64,000 nt of DNA from Geobacter sp. (GTDB taxonomy: Bacteria > Desulfobacterota > Desulfuromonadia > Geobacterales > Pseudopelobacteraceae). Positions 54,037-62,817 of this stretch are shown here, piece after piece. The first letter of the stretch is position 1. Each line of letters begins with the position of its first letter. Under the pieces are notes generated by a model that ran no database searches, was not told the DNA's origin, and worked only from the letters and a program-made list of their open reading frames with translations. Made by a program: the position numbers and the translations under genes. Location: NCBI GenBank assembly GCA_003574895.1, contig PJFB01000016.1, positions 22,237 to 86,236 on the forward strand, in the 5' to 3' direction.

Positions 54037-55023
54037 ATGCCAGCTAGCCAGCACCCTTTCCAGACTTTGACCCCTGATTTCATAATGGACGCTGTCGAAA
54101 ACCAGGGTTACCGTTGCGATTGCCGCACCCTGGCCCTCAACAGCTATGAAAACCGGGTCTACCAAGTCGGAATCGAGGGTGGCCAGCCCTTGATAGCCAA
54201 GTTTTATCGTCCAGGGCGCTGGAGCGAGAACCAGATCAGGGAAGAACACCAATTTTGTTTCGAGTTGGCAAAACAGGAACTGCCGGTGGTGGCGCCGTGG
54301 AGAAATCGCGTTGGCGAGAGCCTTTTTCATCATGGCAATTTCAGCTTTGCGCTCTATCCACGCCAAGGCGGACATGCCCCTGAGTTCGACAACCTGGACA
54401 ATCTGCTTATTCTCGGCCGAATGCTCGGCCGTATTCATGGTATCGGAGCTGTGCAACCTTTTCTGGCTCGACCTGTTCTGAACAGCACTAATTTCGGGTA
54501 CGAAAGCGTGAAATTGATCCGCGATAAATTCATCCCAGATGAATACCGCCCCAGCTACACCGCCGTGACAGATCAGCTTTTGCAGACAATCGATGCACGT
54601 CTTGCCGAGGCGGGACCAATCCGTTATATCCGTGTCCATGGCGATTGCCACAGCGGCAACATTCTATGGCGCGATGAGGCGCCTCATTTTGTCGACTTCG
54701 ACGATGCGCGCATGGCGCCTGCGGTACAGGACCTGTGGATGATGCTGTCAGGGGACCGGGCGCGCCAGTCCGCCCAGCTGGAAGCATTGCTTGATGGTTA
54801 CAGCGAATTCTTCGACTTCAACCAAGCCGAATTACGCCTGATAGAAACACTGCGAACCCTGCGTATGCTTCATTACAGCGCTTGGCTTGCCAGACGCTGG
54901 AGCGACCCGATCTTCCCGGGCACCTTCCCCTGGTTCAATACGGTACGCTACTGGGGAGAACATATCCTTGAACTGCGCGAACAGTTGGCAATGCTGGCTG
55001 AGCCCCCCCTTGAACTGCCATGA
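54037..55023 (+). CDS. srkA: Stress response serine/threonine protein kinase SrkA (YihE)
   Basis: A 328-residue kinase of the aminoglycoside-phosphotransferase fold. ALNSYENRVYQVG and LIAKFYRPGRWS (ATP-lysine region), then RVHGDCHSGNILW with the catalytic aspartate and FVDFDDARMAPAVQDLWMML as the metal-binding DFD. The C-terminal MLHYSAWLARRWSDPIFPGT is diagnostic for SrkA/YihE. In E. coli it counters programmed death under stress, in the Cpx pathway. Preceded by a 74-residue gene. Confidence 0.95.
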   Translation: MPASQHPFQTLTPDFIMDAVENQGYRCDCRTLALNSYENRVYQVGIEGGQPLIAKFYRPGRWSENQIREEHQFCFELAKQELPVVAPWRNRVGESLFHHGNFSFALYPRQGGHAPEFDNLDNLLILGRMLGRIHGIGAVQPFLARPVLNSTNFGYESVKLIRDKFIPDEYRPSYTAVTDQLLQTIDARLAEAGPIRYIRVHGDCHSGNILWRDEAPHFVDFDDARMAPAVQDLWMMLSGDRARQSAQLEALLDGYSEFFDFNQAELRLIETLRTLRMLHYSAWLARRWSDPIFPGTFPWFNTVRYWGEHILELREQLAMLAEPPLELP

Positions 55024-55181
55024 CCATGGGCGTTGCCAGGATGAAGACAAAAGGGTGAAGTGAACGTTCCCGCTGCAGCCCGGCCGAAAATATTTTTACT
55101 TGAAACAATATTTTCGGCACCATATACTTTACACAGTATTAATATTCAGCTCCCTAACCTGTGACGCGAAAGGAGATCCCC

Positions 55182-55403
55182 ATGAAATGCCCTGTATGCA
55201 AGAGCCATAAGCAGGTAGATATTGATTTGCATTCTGATGGTTTTGATGAGGGTATTATTGAATGCAGTATCTGTGGGACCATCTGGTCGGTGAATCACGG
55301 CGTGACGGAAATCATCAAGGATGCGCAGGCAAATTCCTTTTTGGAAGCCCAGACCGAATGCGTTGAAGGTGATGATTACAATTTACCGGGCAACGACAAA
55401 TGA
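55182..55403 (+). CDS. Small zinc-ribbon protein
   Basis: A 73-residue protein with MKCPVCKSHKQ and ECSICGTIWSV, i.e. two CxxC knuckles 26 residues apart forming a zinc ribbon, then an acidic tail. AAGGAG lies seven bases before the ATG. Similar short ribbons occur in Geobacter genomes; role unknown. A T-rich intrinsic terminator follows at 55443. Confidence 0.75.
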   Translation: MKCPVCKSHKQVDIDLHSDGFDEGIIECSICGTIWSVNHGVTEIIKDAQANSFLEAQTECVEGDDYNLPGNDK

Positions 55404-55442
55404 GAAGTTGACTAGCCCACACCACTTCCCCACTCCACCTGC

Positions 55443-55474
55443 AAAATGCTACTTATAAAACAAGTAGCATTTTT
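55443..55474 (+). terminator. Intrinsic terminator of the zinc-ribbon gene
   Basis: AAAATGCTACTT (55443-55454), 7-nt loop, AAGTAGCATTTT (55462-55473) and a continuing T-run. Confidence 0.85.
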
Positions 55475-55656
55475 GTTTGTAGCCTCCAAGCTTGAGAACA
55501 CTTATTTCCTGCCAACTTTTCTCTTGTTTCTCCAAACAATCCTAAAACATCAAGCCACCCCACATAACATGTGCATAGATTAATTAATATAGTTTATTTA
55601 GCATTAACACTTTATTTAAAGTACAGTGTGGCAACAAAATAGGGTAGGTAATCCCG

Positions 55657-56853
55657 ATGTTTAGCGTTATCAAACAAAAATTTGCCGTCCGCCGGGGCCG
55701 GTGGTCAATGGTATCCCTGATCCTGGGAGTATTCTCGATTGGACTATACGTAAATTGGGACTTTACCGGGGATTGGGAAGGATTTTACCTTCTGGCCGGA
55801 CCCGGCAGGCGCATGACCATTACGGACGACCTCTTTCCGGAGGATGCAAAACATCTGCTCGGAAGCATGACCTTCACCTGGCTCAAAAAGGCGCAGATTG
55901 CCTCCAGTTGCGATGCATATACAGGCTCCTGCATGGATATCCATTGGAACGGAAAACAGGGACGGGGTTATGTTAAAAATACATTTCAGGACGGAAGCAA
56001 ACTGCTGATAAACCTGAGCCGCTTCAAGAACGAGGAAGGTGAACTCTCATCAGGAATTTTTCTCGGCGGCGGTCTGCCGGCATCCGATCCGGACTTCCGG
56101 CTTACCAACAACGATGAAACGGGCATGACGTTTTTCGACGGCAAACGATGGAATCATATCTGGTGCAACGTAAATGAAGCTGTCTGCCCTGCCGGTGACA
56201 CCAACAAGACGAGCTTTCCGCAACAATGGCAATTCCTGGGGAGCCGTGTTCTGGAGAATCGTTCCGACACCATTGTAATCGCCAGCAAACACAGGATAAT
56301 CGTCGATGGCGTCCCCATAAAAGTAGACAAATATTTCTTTTACGATGCTGGTGACAAATACTTTACCCTGGTGACCCTGTTTACCAATACCGGCAGCAAA
56401 CCTGCCTCCTTTTACTACTTCTACGGCGACGAGCCTTGGGTAGGGCACTTCGGTTCTTCAAAGGGGAATATCGGCTGGCTGCAAGGGAGTCTGGTCAAAA
56501 CTGAGCAGGAAATAGACACCGGGATCAATTCGTATGCGGGGCTACTCGATTATGGCAATGACTTGGCCGGTGAGCACCACAACTACACACATATAGCCAA
56601 TTTTATCGAGTGGGACAAGCCAAGCAGGCCGGATATGGCCTATTATTCCAACCATGCCGGCTCCTTTTCCCCTGAAACCAGCAAGGGAGCCAAAGTGCCG
56701 CTATACAGCGATACCTGCCGCTTTCTCGGCTTGCAGTGGGGGCCACGCACCCTCCAGCCGCAACAGGTTTTATCCATAACCCTTGCTATCGGCATGGCAG
56801 AAAACGACCCACACACGGGTTTCCCCATCAAACCGGTTACCAGCCTGAATTAA
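55657..56853 (+). CDS. Large exported or membrane-anchored protein of unknown function
   Basis: A 398-residue protein with a basic start and an N-terminal anchor or signal (residues 18-34, SMVSLILGVFSIGLYVNW), then an extracytoplasmic domain with many aromatic and beta-type stretches. Four cysteines fall as CDAYTGSC and WCNVNEAVC, pairs suited to disulfides. The central part (VDKYFFYDAGDKYFTLVTLF ... FYYFYGDEPWVGHF) has the look of a galactose-mutarotase-like beta-sandwich, but this is a weak impression. It stands alone after a 180-bp AT-rich gap. I do not recognise it. Confidence 0.7.
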   Translation: MFSVIKQKFAVRRGRWSMVSLILGVFSIGLYVNWDFTGDWEGFYLLAGPGRRMTITDDLFPEDAKHLLGSMTFTWLKKAQIASSCDAYTGSCMDIHWNGKQGRGYVKNTFQDGSKLLINLSRFKNEEGELSSGIFLGGGLPASDPDFRLTNNDETGMTFFDGKRWNHIWCNVNEAVCPAGDTNKTSFPQQWQFLGSRVLENRSDTIVIASKHRIIVDGVPIKVDKYFFYDAGDKYFTLVTLFTNTGSKPASFYYFYGDEPWVGHFGSSKGNIGWLQGSLVKTEQEIDTGINSYAGLLDYGNDLAGEHHNYTHIANFIEWDKPSRPDMAYYSNHAGSFSPETSKGAKVPLYSDTCRFLGLQWGPRTLQPQQVLSITLAIGMAENDPHTGFPIKPVTSLN

Positions 56854-56888
56854 GCGGGAAAAAGGCCATTGGGCACGGCATCATTGGT

Positions 56889-57869
56889 TCAGCGTTCCGG
56901 AGCCAACTTCCAGGTCAAGTCCGGGTTATATGACTTTATTTTTCGGGCAATTGTCGTTGTTTCCGCCCCCAGATCCTTTTGGTACACCCTGCCCCGCTGG
57001 TTCACGATGAAAGTCATTACTCCCGAGACCCCCCAGCGGGCCGGATAGGCGATCAAGGCATAACCGGCCACCATATTGCCATTTATGATGTAACTGAATT
57101 TTCCGCCAGGAGCACTTGGCCCCTGCTGTTTCAGAATGCGGAAATAATAACCATGGTAGGGACGTGGCCCCTTTTCCCCCGCCTTACGCTTCTCAAGATA
57201 CCCTTCTTCCTTTGCCTTGGCGACCAGCAAACCCAACGGACTGGCCTTTTCGCCGGTTACAGTCCGCCAATAGAGGCCATCTCTTCTGCCTGATTTACTG
57301 ATCATGTGCTGGGCATACTTGGGTAGCTGATCCCCGTCAGGCTCCGGCATATTGTAATATTCCTTTTGCGCATCCACATAAGCCCGGCACACATTGATGG
57401 CAATCAATTCGTTCTTGCCTATGCGCCGGTTGAGAATCTCTTCGCGGCCGGCCTCGGTGTCGAACAGCCATTTGTCTCCTCTTTTGACAATCGGCACTGG
57501 AAAGGGCCACCTTTCACTGCCAATCAGCAGGGTTTCCTTTGCCTGTCCCTCTGCCACCAACTCGGTACCCTCCTGGACATGGCGTGCAAAACTGTCGAAT
57601 TCCGCTGCCTGCTCAACCGGATCACCAGGTTCCAAATCCCTGGCAACCGACCCGAATATGGCTTTCAGGCCGGCATGGTCTTTTGCCTTAACCGCGCTGA
57701 CAAGCGCCTGACGGGCCTCCTCCGGTGAAGAGAATTCCCGTTGAGGCGCTTCGGACTGGTAGGCAAACCCCTTGAATGGGGTTATGGCCACCACAGCAAA
57801 TATGGCTGCCACCACGCACAACTTCATGCAGCGACCTGCAAACCCGATAGAAGACATTATCATACCCAT
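56889..57869 (-). CDS. DUF2950 exported protein
   Basis: A 326-residue protein with a signal peptide (about residues 11-32, ending GFAYQSEA). EFSSPEEARQALVSAVKAKD, FDTEAGREEILNRRIGKNEL, GDQLPKYAQHMISKSGRRDG with LYW, and PYHGYYFRILKQQGPSAPGG are DUF2950 hallmarks. Function unknown in the family; it typically pairs with DUF3300, as here 60 bp upstream. AAAGGAA precedes the ATG. Periplasmic or outer-membrane-associated by inference. Confidence 0.88.
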   Translation of the reverse strand: MGMIMSSIGFAGRCMKLCVVAAIFAVVAITPFKGFAYQSEAPQREFSSPEEARQALVSAVKAKDHAGLKAIFGSVARDLEPGDPVEQAAEFDSFARHVQEGTELVAEGQAKETLLIGSERWPFPVPIVKRGDKWLFDTEAGREEILNRRIGKNELIAINVCRAYVDAQKEYYNMPEPDGDQLPKYAQHMISKSGRRDGLYWRTVTGEKASPLGLLVAKAKEEGYLEKRKAGEKGPRPYHGYYFRILKQQGPSAPGGKFSYIINGNMVAGYALIAYPARWGVSGVMTFIVNQRGRVYQKDLGAETTTIARKIKSYNPDLTWKLAPER

Positions 57870-57929
57870 GTTCCTTTCCCCTTCAAAACGGACAAACTTT
57901 CCGGCCCGCGCTGATAATACCCAAACAAC

Positions 57930-59309
57930 CTAGCGTTGCCTCTGCTCACGTTCATCCCGATTGCCCTGTGCTGGCTGGCGCATGGGTTGCTGGGTGGGCT
58001 GCACTGCCGGGGCTTGCCGAACTGCCGGAGCAGACTGCCTGACGCCGGGACCAGCGATGCCCCGTGACGGAGCGGGTGGCTGAATACTCTGAGTTGCCGG
58101 CTGCTTGATTTTGAATTCACGCACGCTTTCCCGGCTGGCCCGTCCCCGCTCCTGATAAGTCGCCGCATCCTTGCTGCTGCCGTATCCTCCATATCCTGAA
58201 GACTGTGCAGGCTGCGCCCCTGGCATCTGACGTCCCCGATAAATATCCCCGTTATTCTTTGGCTGCGGTTGGCGGATCGCTCGACCGGCAGCAGGGAGCC
58301 CCGGCGACACGGAAGACGGAGCTCGGGTTTTCTGGCCGGGGACCGGCACGACTGGTGTTGGGGTTGGGGTGTTTGTGGACGGCCGGGGAGCAGGGCCTTG
58401 GATAGCACCCCTGTTGCCCGGACTTCTTACCGTGCCACGAGGTGTTGCCGGAACCGGGCGTACGCTACGGATTTGAACATCACGACGGAGATTGGTTCTG
58501 AAGCCGGTTGTGTCATACCGCTCAACCCTGCGGTTAATATTGATGGTTGAATATCTTTTGTTTATATAGACATTATTCCGTACCGGGATATATGGGCGAG
58601 CTCGGCTGACCCAGCCCCTACCCTGCCAGCCGTGGTAATAGACCCGGTGCTGCTGCCAGTCGCAATCTCGGTTCAGCCAGGCACCAATCCTGAACCCGAC
58701 GCCGAATGTGATGAATCCGTAGGATTGATAGGGCCGTTCGACATACACCGCCAGCGGGTCATATTGGGGAACATAGATCAACTCCGGCTCGGCAGGCACG
58801 ATACTTATGATTCCATCCTCGTCAATTACTTGCTGCTGCGGAGAGGATACCAGATTCCCTGATTCTTCGGCATCGGCGCGAAGGCGCTGGATTGCGTCCA
58901 TAACGTCCTGCTGCTGATTAATAAACGCCTGCCCAAGGGAGACTGTCCAATCGTATTTCATGTCCATCATGAACAGCACATCAGGATAGTGAGCTACTGC
59001 CCTGACGCTGATATCCCAAGGCTGTATGTCAATTCTGGCAGTGTTTCCGTACTGCCTGACATAACGGGCCGCTTCGTCTATCTGATCAACAAAGGTAGCT
59101 GCCGGCAACATCTGGGCAATCAGCGGATCAGGGTAAAGCGCAATGGGCGCAAGCAGGTCATCCAACTCTTCGGGCGTGAACAGGTAATCGCCTGATTGTT
59201 CCGATATGCTTGAAGGCGCATCCTGGTCATCCTCGGCCCGGGCCGAGTACCCGGCAACCAGACAGAAAACGATAATCGCGGCCTGCACTGTTACCAGAAA
59301 TCTTTTCAT
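57930..59309 (-). CDS. DUF3300 exported protein
   Basis: A 459-residue protein: signal peptide (1-25), then the DUF3300 core at about 40-210 (LFTPEELDDLLAPIALYPDP, LIAQMLPAATFVDQIDEAAR, WDISVRAVAHYPDVLFMM, IYVPQYDPLAVYV) and a long disordered tail rich in Pro, Gln, Arg and Ser. The tail looks built for surface or nucleic-acid/polymer contact. Start set at MKRFLVTV because GGAG lies seven bases before; a TTG four codons earlier falls on that site. Operon with the DUF2950 gene. Confidence 0.88.
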   Translation of the reverse strand: MKRFLVTVQAAIIVFCLVAGYSARAEDDQDAPSSISEQSGDYLFTPEELDDLLAPIALYPDPLIAQMLPAATFVDQIDEAARYVRQYGNTARIDIQPWDISVRAVAHYPDVLFMMDMKYDWTVSLGQAFINQQQDVMDAIQRLRADAEESGNLVSSPQQQVIDEDGIISIVPAEPELIYVPQYDPLAVYVERPYQSYGFITFGVGFRIGAWLNRDCDWQQHRVYYHGWQGRGWVSRARPYIPVRNNVYINKRYSTININRRVERYDTTGFRTNLRRDVQIRSVRPVPATPRGTVRSPGNRGAIQGPAPRPSTNTPTPTPVVPVPGQKTRAPSSVSPGLPAAGRAIRQPQPKNNGDIYRGRQMPGAQPAQSSGYGGYGSSKDAATYQERGRASRESVREFKIKQPATQSIQPPAPSRGIAGPGVRQSAPAVRQAPAVQPTQQPMRQPAQGNRDEREQRQR

Positions 59310-59827
59310 TTTTCTCTCCAAGAGACGCTTTTGTTGTTAGTCCGGATAACACCCAAGCGGCTGTACTTTAACGTTCAAATATTTCCATTCTTAGTTAAAG
59401 TTTGAATCGCAATTGTTTGTTTGTCAAACCTGACTGAACGCGACCGGGCAGATTTTAGCGAAGCTCGCTGTTTCGCGACAGATTTACTGAAGCCCTAATA
59501 TCCGCAGGACACCCGCCACCAGAACACCGATCTGCCTTTGGCTGTCATTTATATACACCCTTCTGATCCACCACAATCACGCATATCAGTTTGGTATCAT
59601 TGGGTTTATCAAGATATGCAAACAAGTTTGGTGTATTTTCGAACTATACACTTGCTCCCTTGAATTCAATATGACACCTCATGCCCACCCATCACCCGCC
59701 ACACACTTTATGCTGCAATATCTGCATGTTATGTGCTTTATTATCGCGAAAGCAATATTTGGCATGGCTGATGCTATATCTAAATCAAAAGCAATCAACG
59801 CCACTAAACATAAAATAGGAGGATGTC
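59310..59827. other. 518-bp intergenic region
   Basis: No gene is supported. It separates the divergent DUF3300 and 73-residue genes and must hold both promoters. CGAAGCTCGCTGTTTCGCG near 59460 is a weak palindrome. A plus-strand frame at 59671 overlaps the next gene out of phase and is not called. Confidence 0.35.
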
Positions 59828-60049
59828 ATGAAAGCACTCGCCACTTTAATCGGAACAATCGCACCGGCCACGGCATTTGCATCGACAAGCGCACGCGTGG
59901 ACAACAGCGGAATCTTTGTCTGGGCATTCCTCGGATTCTGCGCCCTGATAGTAGTAGCCCAGGTAATCCCGGCTGTCCTGATGTTCTTCGGCATGGCAAA
60001 AGGATTTGCCGCAAAATCGGAAAAGGCTGCCGTCAAAGCCCATCACTAA
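59828..60049 (+). CDS. Small membrane protein with signal sequence
   Basis: A 73-residue protein: signal-like start (MKALATLIGTIAPATAFAST), a short polar stretch, one membrane helix (about 29-55, GIFVWAFLGFCALIVVAQVI), and a basic tail ending KAHH. AGGAGG lies six bases upstream of the ATG and an intrinsic terminator follows. A short conserved inner-membrane protein of Geobacter-type genomes by resemblance; function unknown. Confidence 0.75.
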   Translation: MKALATLIGTIAPATAFASTSARVDNSGIFVWAFLGFCALIVVAQVIPAVLMFFGMAKGFAAKSEKAAVKAHH

Positions 60050-60088
60050 ATCTGAATATTAATACAACCTTCTAGTATCACACCAAGA

Positions 60089-60122
60089 AAAGCCCCATGG
60101 CATACGCCAAGGGGCTTTCTTT
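60089..60122 (+). terminator. Intrinsic terminator of the small membrane protein gene
   Basis: AAAGCCCCATGGC (60089-60101), ATAC, GCCAAGGGGCTTT (60106-60118) with one mismatch, then CTTT. Confidence 0.8.
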
Positions 60123-60162
60123 ATTAGACTAGGCAAAACTACACATTTAACGTACAAATTCA

Positions 60163-60192
60163 ACAGGGTTACGGCATAAACCATAACCCTGT
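60163..60192. terminator. Second hairpin after the small membrane protein gene
   Basis: ACAGGGTTACGG (60163-60174), 6-nt loop, CCATAACCCTGT (60181-60192) with one mismatch, followed by AATTTTAT. Confidence 0.6.
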
Positions 60193-60420
60193 AATTTTAT
60201 TGCGCGTAGAATCTTCCGTGATAGAGTTTATATTGGCAACCATTAATGTGTTCTTGAAATGACTTCCACCATGCTGTATATGTCTTGACTATCTTCAATG
60301 GAGATCCGTTTTGAAACGATGGGCTCCTAACTTTAACCGGAAAACTTTGCCGCAGGCAGGAATGTAAGTAAATGACAACACTGAATTCGTTGAATCGAAC
60401 ATCGTATTGAGGAGTTCAGG
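60193..60420. other. Intergenic region upstream of 60421
   Basis: 228 bp, AT-rich. TTGACT near 60283 may be a -35 box for the next gene, but no clear -10 partner was found. No riboswitch core was seen. Confidence 0.3.
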
Positions 60421-61059
60421 ATGAGCAGGATCGAAGACGCGCTGTTGGAGGCCGCTCGTGTCCGCAAAGCAAAGGGGCAGTCCTCTTCGGTGAATGAAGC
60501 CCAGGCCGATGTGGCACCCGCTGCCTCAGCCGGAAGCAAAGCGCCCGAGAAGAAACCATTCAGGATATTTTTGCCGACAGCCGTTGGTGCCATGCTTCTG
60601 TTGCTTTTTGGCGGCGCTTACCTTTATCAGGGATCACACAATCGTTCGGTTGCTCGCCCCGAACCGGTTGCGACCCCACAACCCGCATCGGAAAGATACC
60701 CCCAACTCCCTGCTGTTCTCGTACATACTACACCGGATCCGGTGTACTCCCGCACCCATCCTGGATGGGAAAGGTTTCGGACCGAAAAACTCGAATACCG
60801 TGTGTTCCGGAAGAAGAACACCGTGCAAGCGGTGCAGGTGATTTCCCTCACAGAACATGGGATATCCCACGGGCTTTTTAACTCGCTACTTGTGGAGATC
60901 GCCGGGGGCGATAATTACCGGATAAATTCTGCAGAAAAAAAAGAGGAATTTATAATGGAAAAAGGTACCGGAGAGAACGGCCACGAATTGCTCATCTATC
61001 GCAAGGCAAGCAATGGTCAGATCAAAGGTTTCGTCGCATCCTTCACAAAACCGCATTAA
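60421..61059 (+). CDS. Single-pass membrane protein of unknown function
   Basis: A 212-residue protein. The N-terminus MSRIEDALLEAARVRKAKGQ resembles the start of exopolysaccharide tyrosine-kinase-like proteins. A Pro/Ala linker follows, one helix (about 45-66, FLPTAVGAMLLLLFGGAYLY), and an external C-terminal domain (HPGWERFRTEKLEYRVFRKK ... EFIMEKGTGENGHELLIYR). It could be a polysaccharide- or type IV pilus-related inner-membrane protein. GAGG lies upstream of the ATG. It is the last plus-strand gene before the integron array. Confidence 0.65.
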   Translation: MSRIEDALLEAARVRKAKGQSSSVNEAQADVAPAASAGSKAPEKKPFRIFLPTAVGAMLLLLFGGAYLYQGSHNRSVARPEPVATPQPASERYPQLPAVLVHTTPDPVYSRTHPGWERFRTEKLEYRVFRKKNTVQAVQVISLTEHGISHGLFNSLLVEIAGGDNYRINSAEKKEEFIMEKGTGENGHELLIYRKASNGQIKGFVASFTKPH

Positions 61060-61283
61060 CTCGTCAACCCCACCAATAGTTACTCTCGGGATATTCGGTC
61101 GATCATCCCAAAATCAGTGTCATGACCTGCGTTTACAGCACCCTGCCCAGGGAAAAACTGCCGGCTACCTCCTGTGGATTCTCGAAGAAATACCTGCAAT
61201 TGTTATCGGGGGAATCGTGTTGACAGGCAAAGAAGTGAGGGGTCGGGATACACGCCGGGAACATACGCATTGAGGCCCAAAAA
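61060..61283. other. Non-coding gap next to the integron array
   Basis: About 220 bp with no supported gene or attC. It is the boundary between ordinary chromosome and the cassette array. Confidence 0.4.
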
Positions 61284-61315
61284 AATCCGATAACAGCAAA
61301 AGCAGTTATCGGATT
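61284..61315 (-). terminator. Terminator at the distal end of the cassette array
   Basis: Arms 61284-61294 (AATCCGATAAC) and 61305-61315 (GTTATCGGATT), 10-nt loop. On the minus strand it is followed by T7, so it ends transcripts that run through the cassettes. Confidence 0.85.
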
Positions 61316-61421
61316 CATTAAGTTTGGCGCGCCCGTAACGAAGAAAATGAGTACTGGGAAATGCACATTTATATCAGCTAGTTATGCTAGATTTTGTTCT
61401 CATGATTGTCTGTGTGCCATC

Positions 61422-61492
61422 GTCCAACGGTAATGAGGCGCAGCGGCGGCGCGGCTCTAGCCGCGGCGACCGTCTGCCGCCGATGGTTGGCT
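61422..61492 (-). repeat. attC site of cassette 5 (distal)
   Basis: Minus strand: R'' AGCCAAC (61492-61486) to R' GTTGGAC (61428-61422), 71 bp, with a GC-rich imperfect stem (GGCGGCAGACGG... against CCGCCGCTGCGCC). R' fits GTTRRRY exactly. R'' is the exact complement of the R' of the site before it (GTTGGCT). Confidence 0.85.
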
Positions 61493-61975
61493 GTTGTGCT
61501 GCAACCATTTTCGACACTCGCTCAGAATTGAATCCTCAATTTCTGCATATCGCTCAGGACCAAGATCATCGAATGCGTAATAATCGCCAAGAATACATTC
61601 AATATGATGAGAATCGCCAACATACTTGTCCGTGCGCTCGTAAAGGTTGAAGTGGTAATAGACGTCGTTGAGTAGCTTTCCAACGCCCTCTGATGGTTTC
61701 AATCTTCCTTTGTCAACTTCTCCAATGTAATAGCGCAATAGATACCAAATGATTTCTTCTTCATCGGTGGGATAATCGATATGAAGTTCTTGAAGTGCTT
61801 TTTTATAAGCTGGTGCTAGCTCGTATAAATCATTTTCAGCGAATAGCGCTGTTTCTGCCAAAGCTGGCGAGTAAATACCTGCGTTCAATGCCTTATCCGC
61901 AACATTACGGAGGTCATCCGAACTCGCAAGTCCTACCGTCAGCCGAACACCTTGTACTTGAAGTTCATTTTTCAT
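61457..61975 (-). CDS. Integron cassette 5 protein, unknown function
   Basis: A 172-residue soluble protein (MKNELQVQGVRLTVGLASSD ... EEEIIWYLLRYYIGEVDKGR). Acidic and rich in Tyr, Leu and Asp; no signal or helix. It may belong to the DUF2247-like group of cassette proteins, but I am not sure. The last 12 codons and stop lie inside the attC site, common in cassettes. No ribosome site stands out before the ATG, which is ten bases from the previous attC. Confidence 0.65.
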   Translation of the reverse strand: MKNELQVQGVRLTVGLASSDDLRNVADKALNAGIYSPALAETALFAENDLYELAPAYKKALQELHIDYPTDEEEIIWYLLRYYIGEVDKGRLKPSEGVGKLLNDVYYHFNLYERTDKYVGDSHHIECILGDYYAFDDLGPERYAEIEDSILSECRKWLQHNSQPSAADGRRG

Positions 61976-61984
61976 TATTTACTC

Positions 61985-62056
61985 AGCCAACGGGGTCGGC
62001 CATGACCCGCCCGCCCAATCTTTTCTGGCGGTCGGCGTCTATGGACGTGGTTGTGC
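61985..62056 (-). repeat. attC site of cassette 4
   Basis: Minus strand: R'' GCACAAC (62056-62050), R' GTTGGCT (61991-61985), 72 bp. Internal GGACGTGG-side and CATGGCC-side strands plus CCGCC/GGCGG pair around AAAAGATT. R'' complements the R' of cassette 3 exactly. Confidence 0.85.
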
Positions 62057-62066
62057 ATGTCTTTTA

Positions 62067-62360
62067 CTATTCGTCGTGTAGGTAGAAAGAATACCCTGAG
62101 TATTTCGACTTAAAGCTCTTGATAAAGGTGGTTTTCTCCATCGATGATACAGTCAGACTAGGAAGTGAACCTTTGTTAGCTCTGGCATACTCTCCCGATG
62201 TCCACTCAGTCAATATCATGGTTTTAGCTTTTTCTTCTGCTTCTTCAGTAGTGGAGGCTCGAACAAGGCGAGTTGTAAAAAATCCGGTTATGGAATGTTC
62301 GTTTTCTTCTGACGGGATATCTATACCATTCCCTTCAAGCATCACTTTGAAATAAGGCAC
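62067..62360 (-). CDS. Integron cassette 4 protein, unknown function
   Basis: A 97-residue soluble protein (MPYFKVMLEGNGIDIPSEEN ... EEAEEKAKTMILTEWTSGEY). The alternation of strands and a helix (TTEEAEEKAKTMIL) suggests a small alpha-beta fold. GTG start after GGAG. The C-terminus is rich in Ser, Lys and Tyr. Function unknown. Confidence 0.65.
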   Translation of the reverse strand: MPYFKVMLEGNGIDIPSEENEHSITGFFTTRLVRASTTEEAEEKAKTMILTEWTSGEYARANKGSLPSLTVSSMEKTTFIKSFKSKYSGYSFYLHDE

Positions 62361-62391
62361 GTGCTATCTCCATCTCTTCACTTCATTATTT

Positions 62392-62463
62392 GCACAACGG
62401 CTCGGCAGTTGACCCGTCAGCCCGGTCTTTTCGGGCGGGCGGTGTCCAACTGTCTTGTTGGGT
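62392..62463 (-). repeat. attC site of cassette 3
   Basis: Minus strand: R'' ACCCAAC (62463-62457), R' GTTGTGC (62398-62392), 72 bp. CAGTTGGAC pairs with GTCAACTG leaving unpaired bases, and CCGCCCG pairs with CGGGC in the stem. Confidence 0.85.
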
Positions 62464-62522
62464 ATCGCATTTTCAGATTATTCCACTTTCAATTTAGACT
62501 CTTTGGTGTCTCTTCTCATTTC

Positions 62523-62732
62523 TTAGAACCCATATTTGGCTGGACTCTTCAGCACAGCATCAGTTGTTTGTTCGCTTTGTTCTTGGGAGAATGCACACTG
62601 TAAGAGGACTTCAATCATTTTTTGTCGGTTTCTGCTTTTAGCCGACTTATCCCATTGATCTGTCAATCCAAGAGAAAATAGACGTTCGTTGACGGTCATG
62701 CCTTTAAGATCTTCTTCGCTATATTTGTTCAT
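62523..62732 (-). CDS. Integron cassette 3 protein, unknown function
   Basis: A 69-residue soluble protein (MNKYSEEDLKGMTVNERLFS, then LGLTDQWDKSAKSRNRQKMI). Helical and Gln/Ser/Lys-rich. Similar short N-termini (M..ERL...GL...W..A...D) occur in hypothetical cassette proteins. A weak AAAGAAG lies before the ATG. Function unknown. Confidence 0.6.
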   Translation of the reverse strand: MNKYSEEDLKGMTVNERLFSLGLTDQWDKSAKSRNRQKMIEVLLQCAFSQEQSEQTTDAVLKSPAKYGF

Positions 62733-62743
62733 AATCTTCTTTC

Positions 62744-62809
62744 AGCCTACGGCTTTGTGCTTGATCTGACAGGGGGCTTTTTGCCCGTCATATCAAGCGC
62801 TGGTTAGCG
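62744..62809 (-). repeat. attC site of cassette 2
   Basis: Minus strand: R'' CGCTAAC (62809-62803), R' GTAGGCT (62750-62744), 66 bp. Stem GCTTGAT(A)TGAC...GGGC with GCCC...TGTCA(G)ATCAAGC, with extrahelical bases as expected. R' has GTA in place of GTT, which may lower recombination. Confidence 0.8.
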
Positions 62810-62817
62810 TCGCCTTA

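Noticed and set aside
61133..61366. A minus-strand frame beyond the last attC as a sixth cassette gene
   Set aside because: The terminator hairpin lies inside it and no attC follows.
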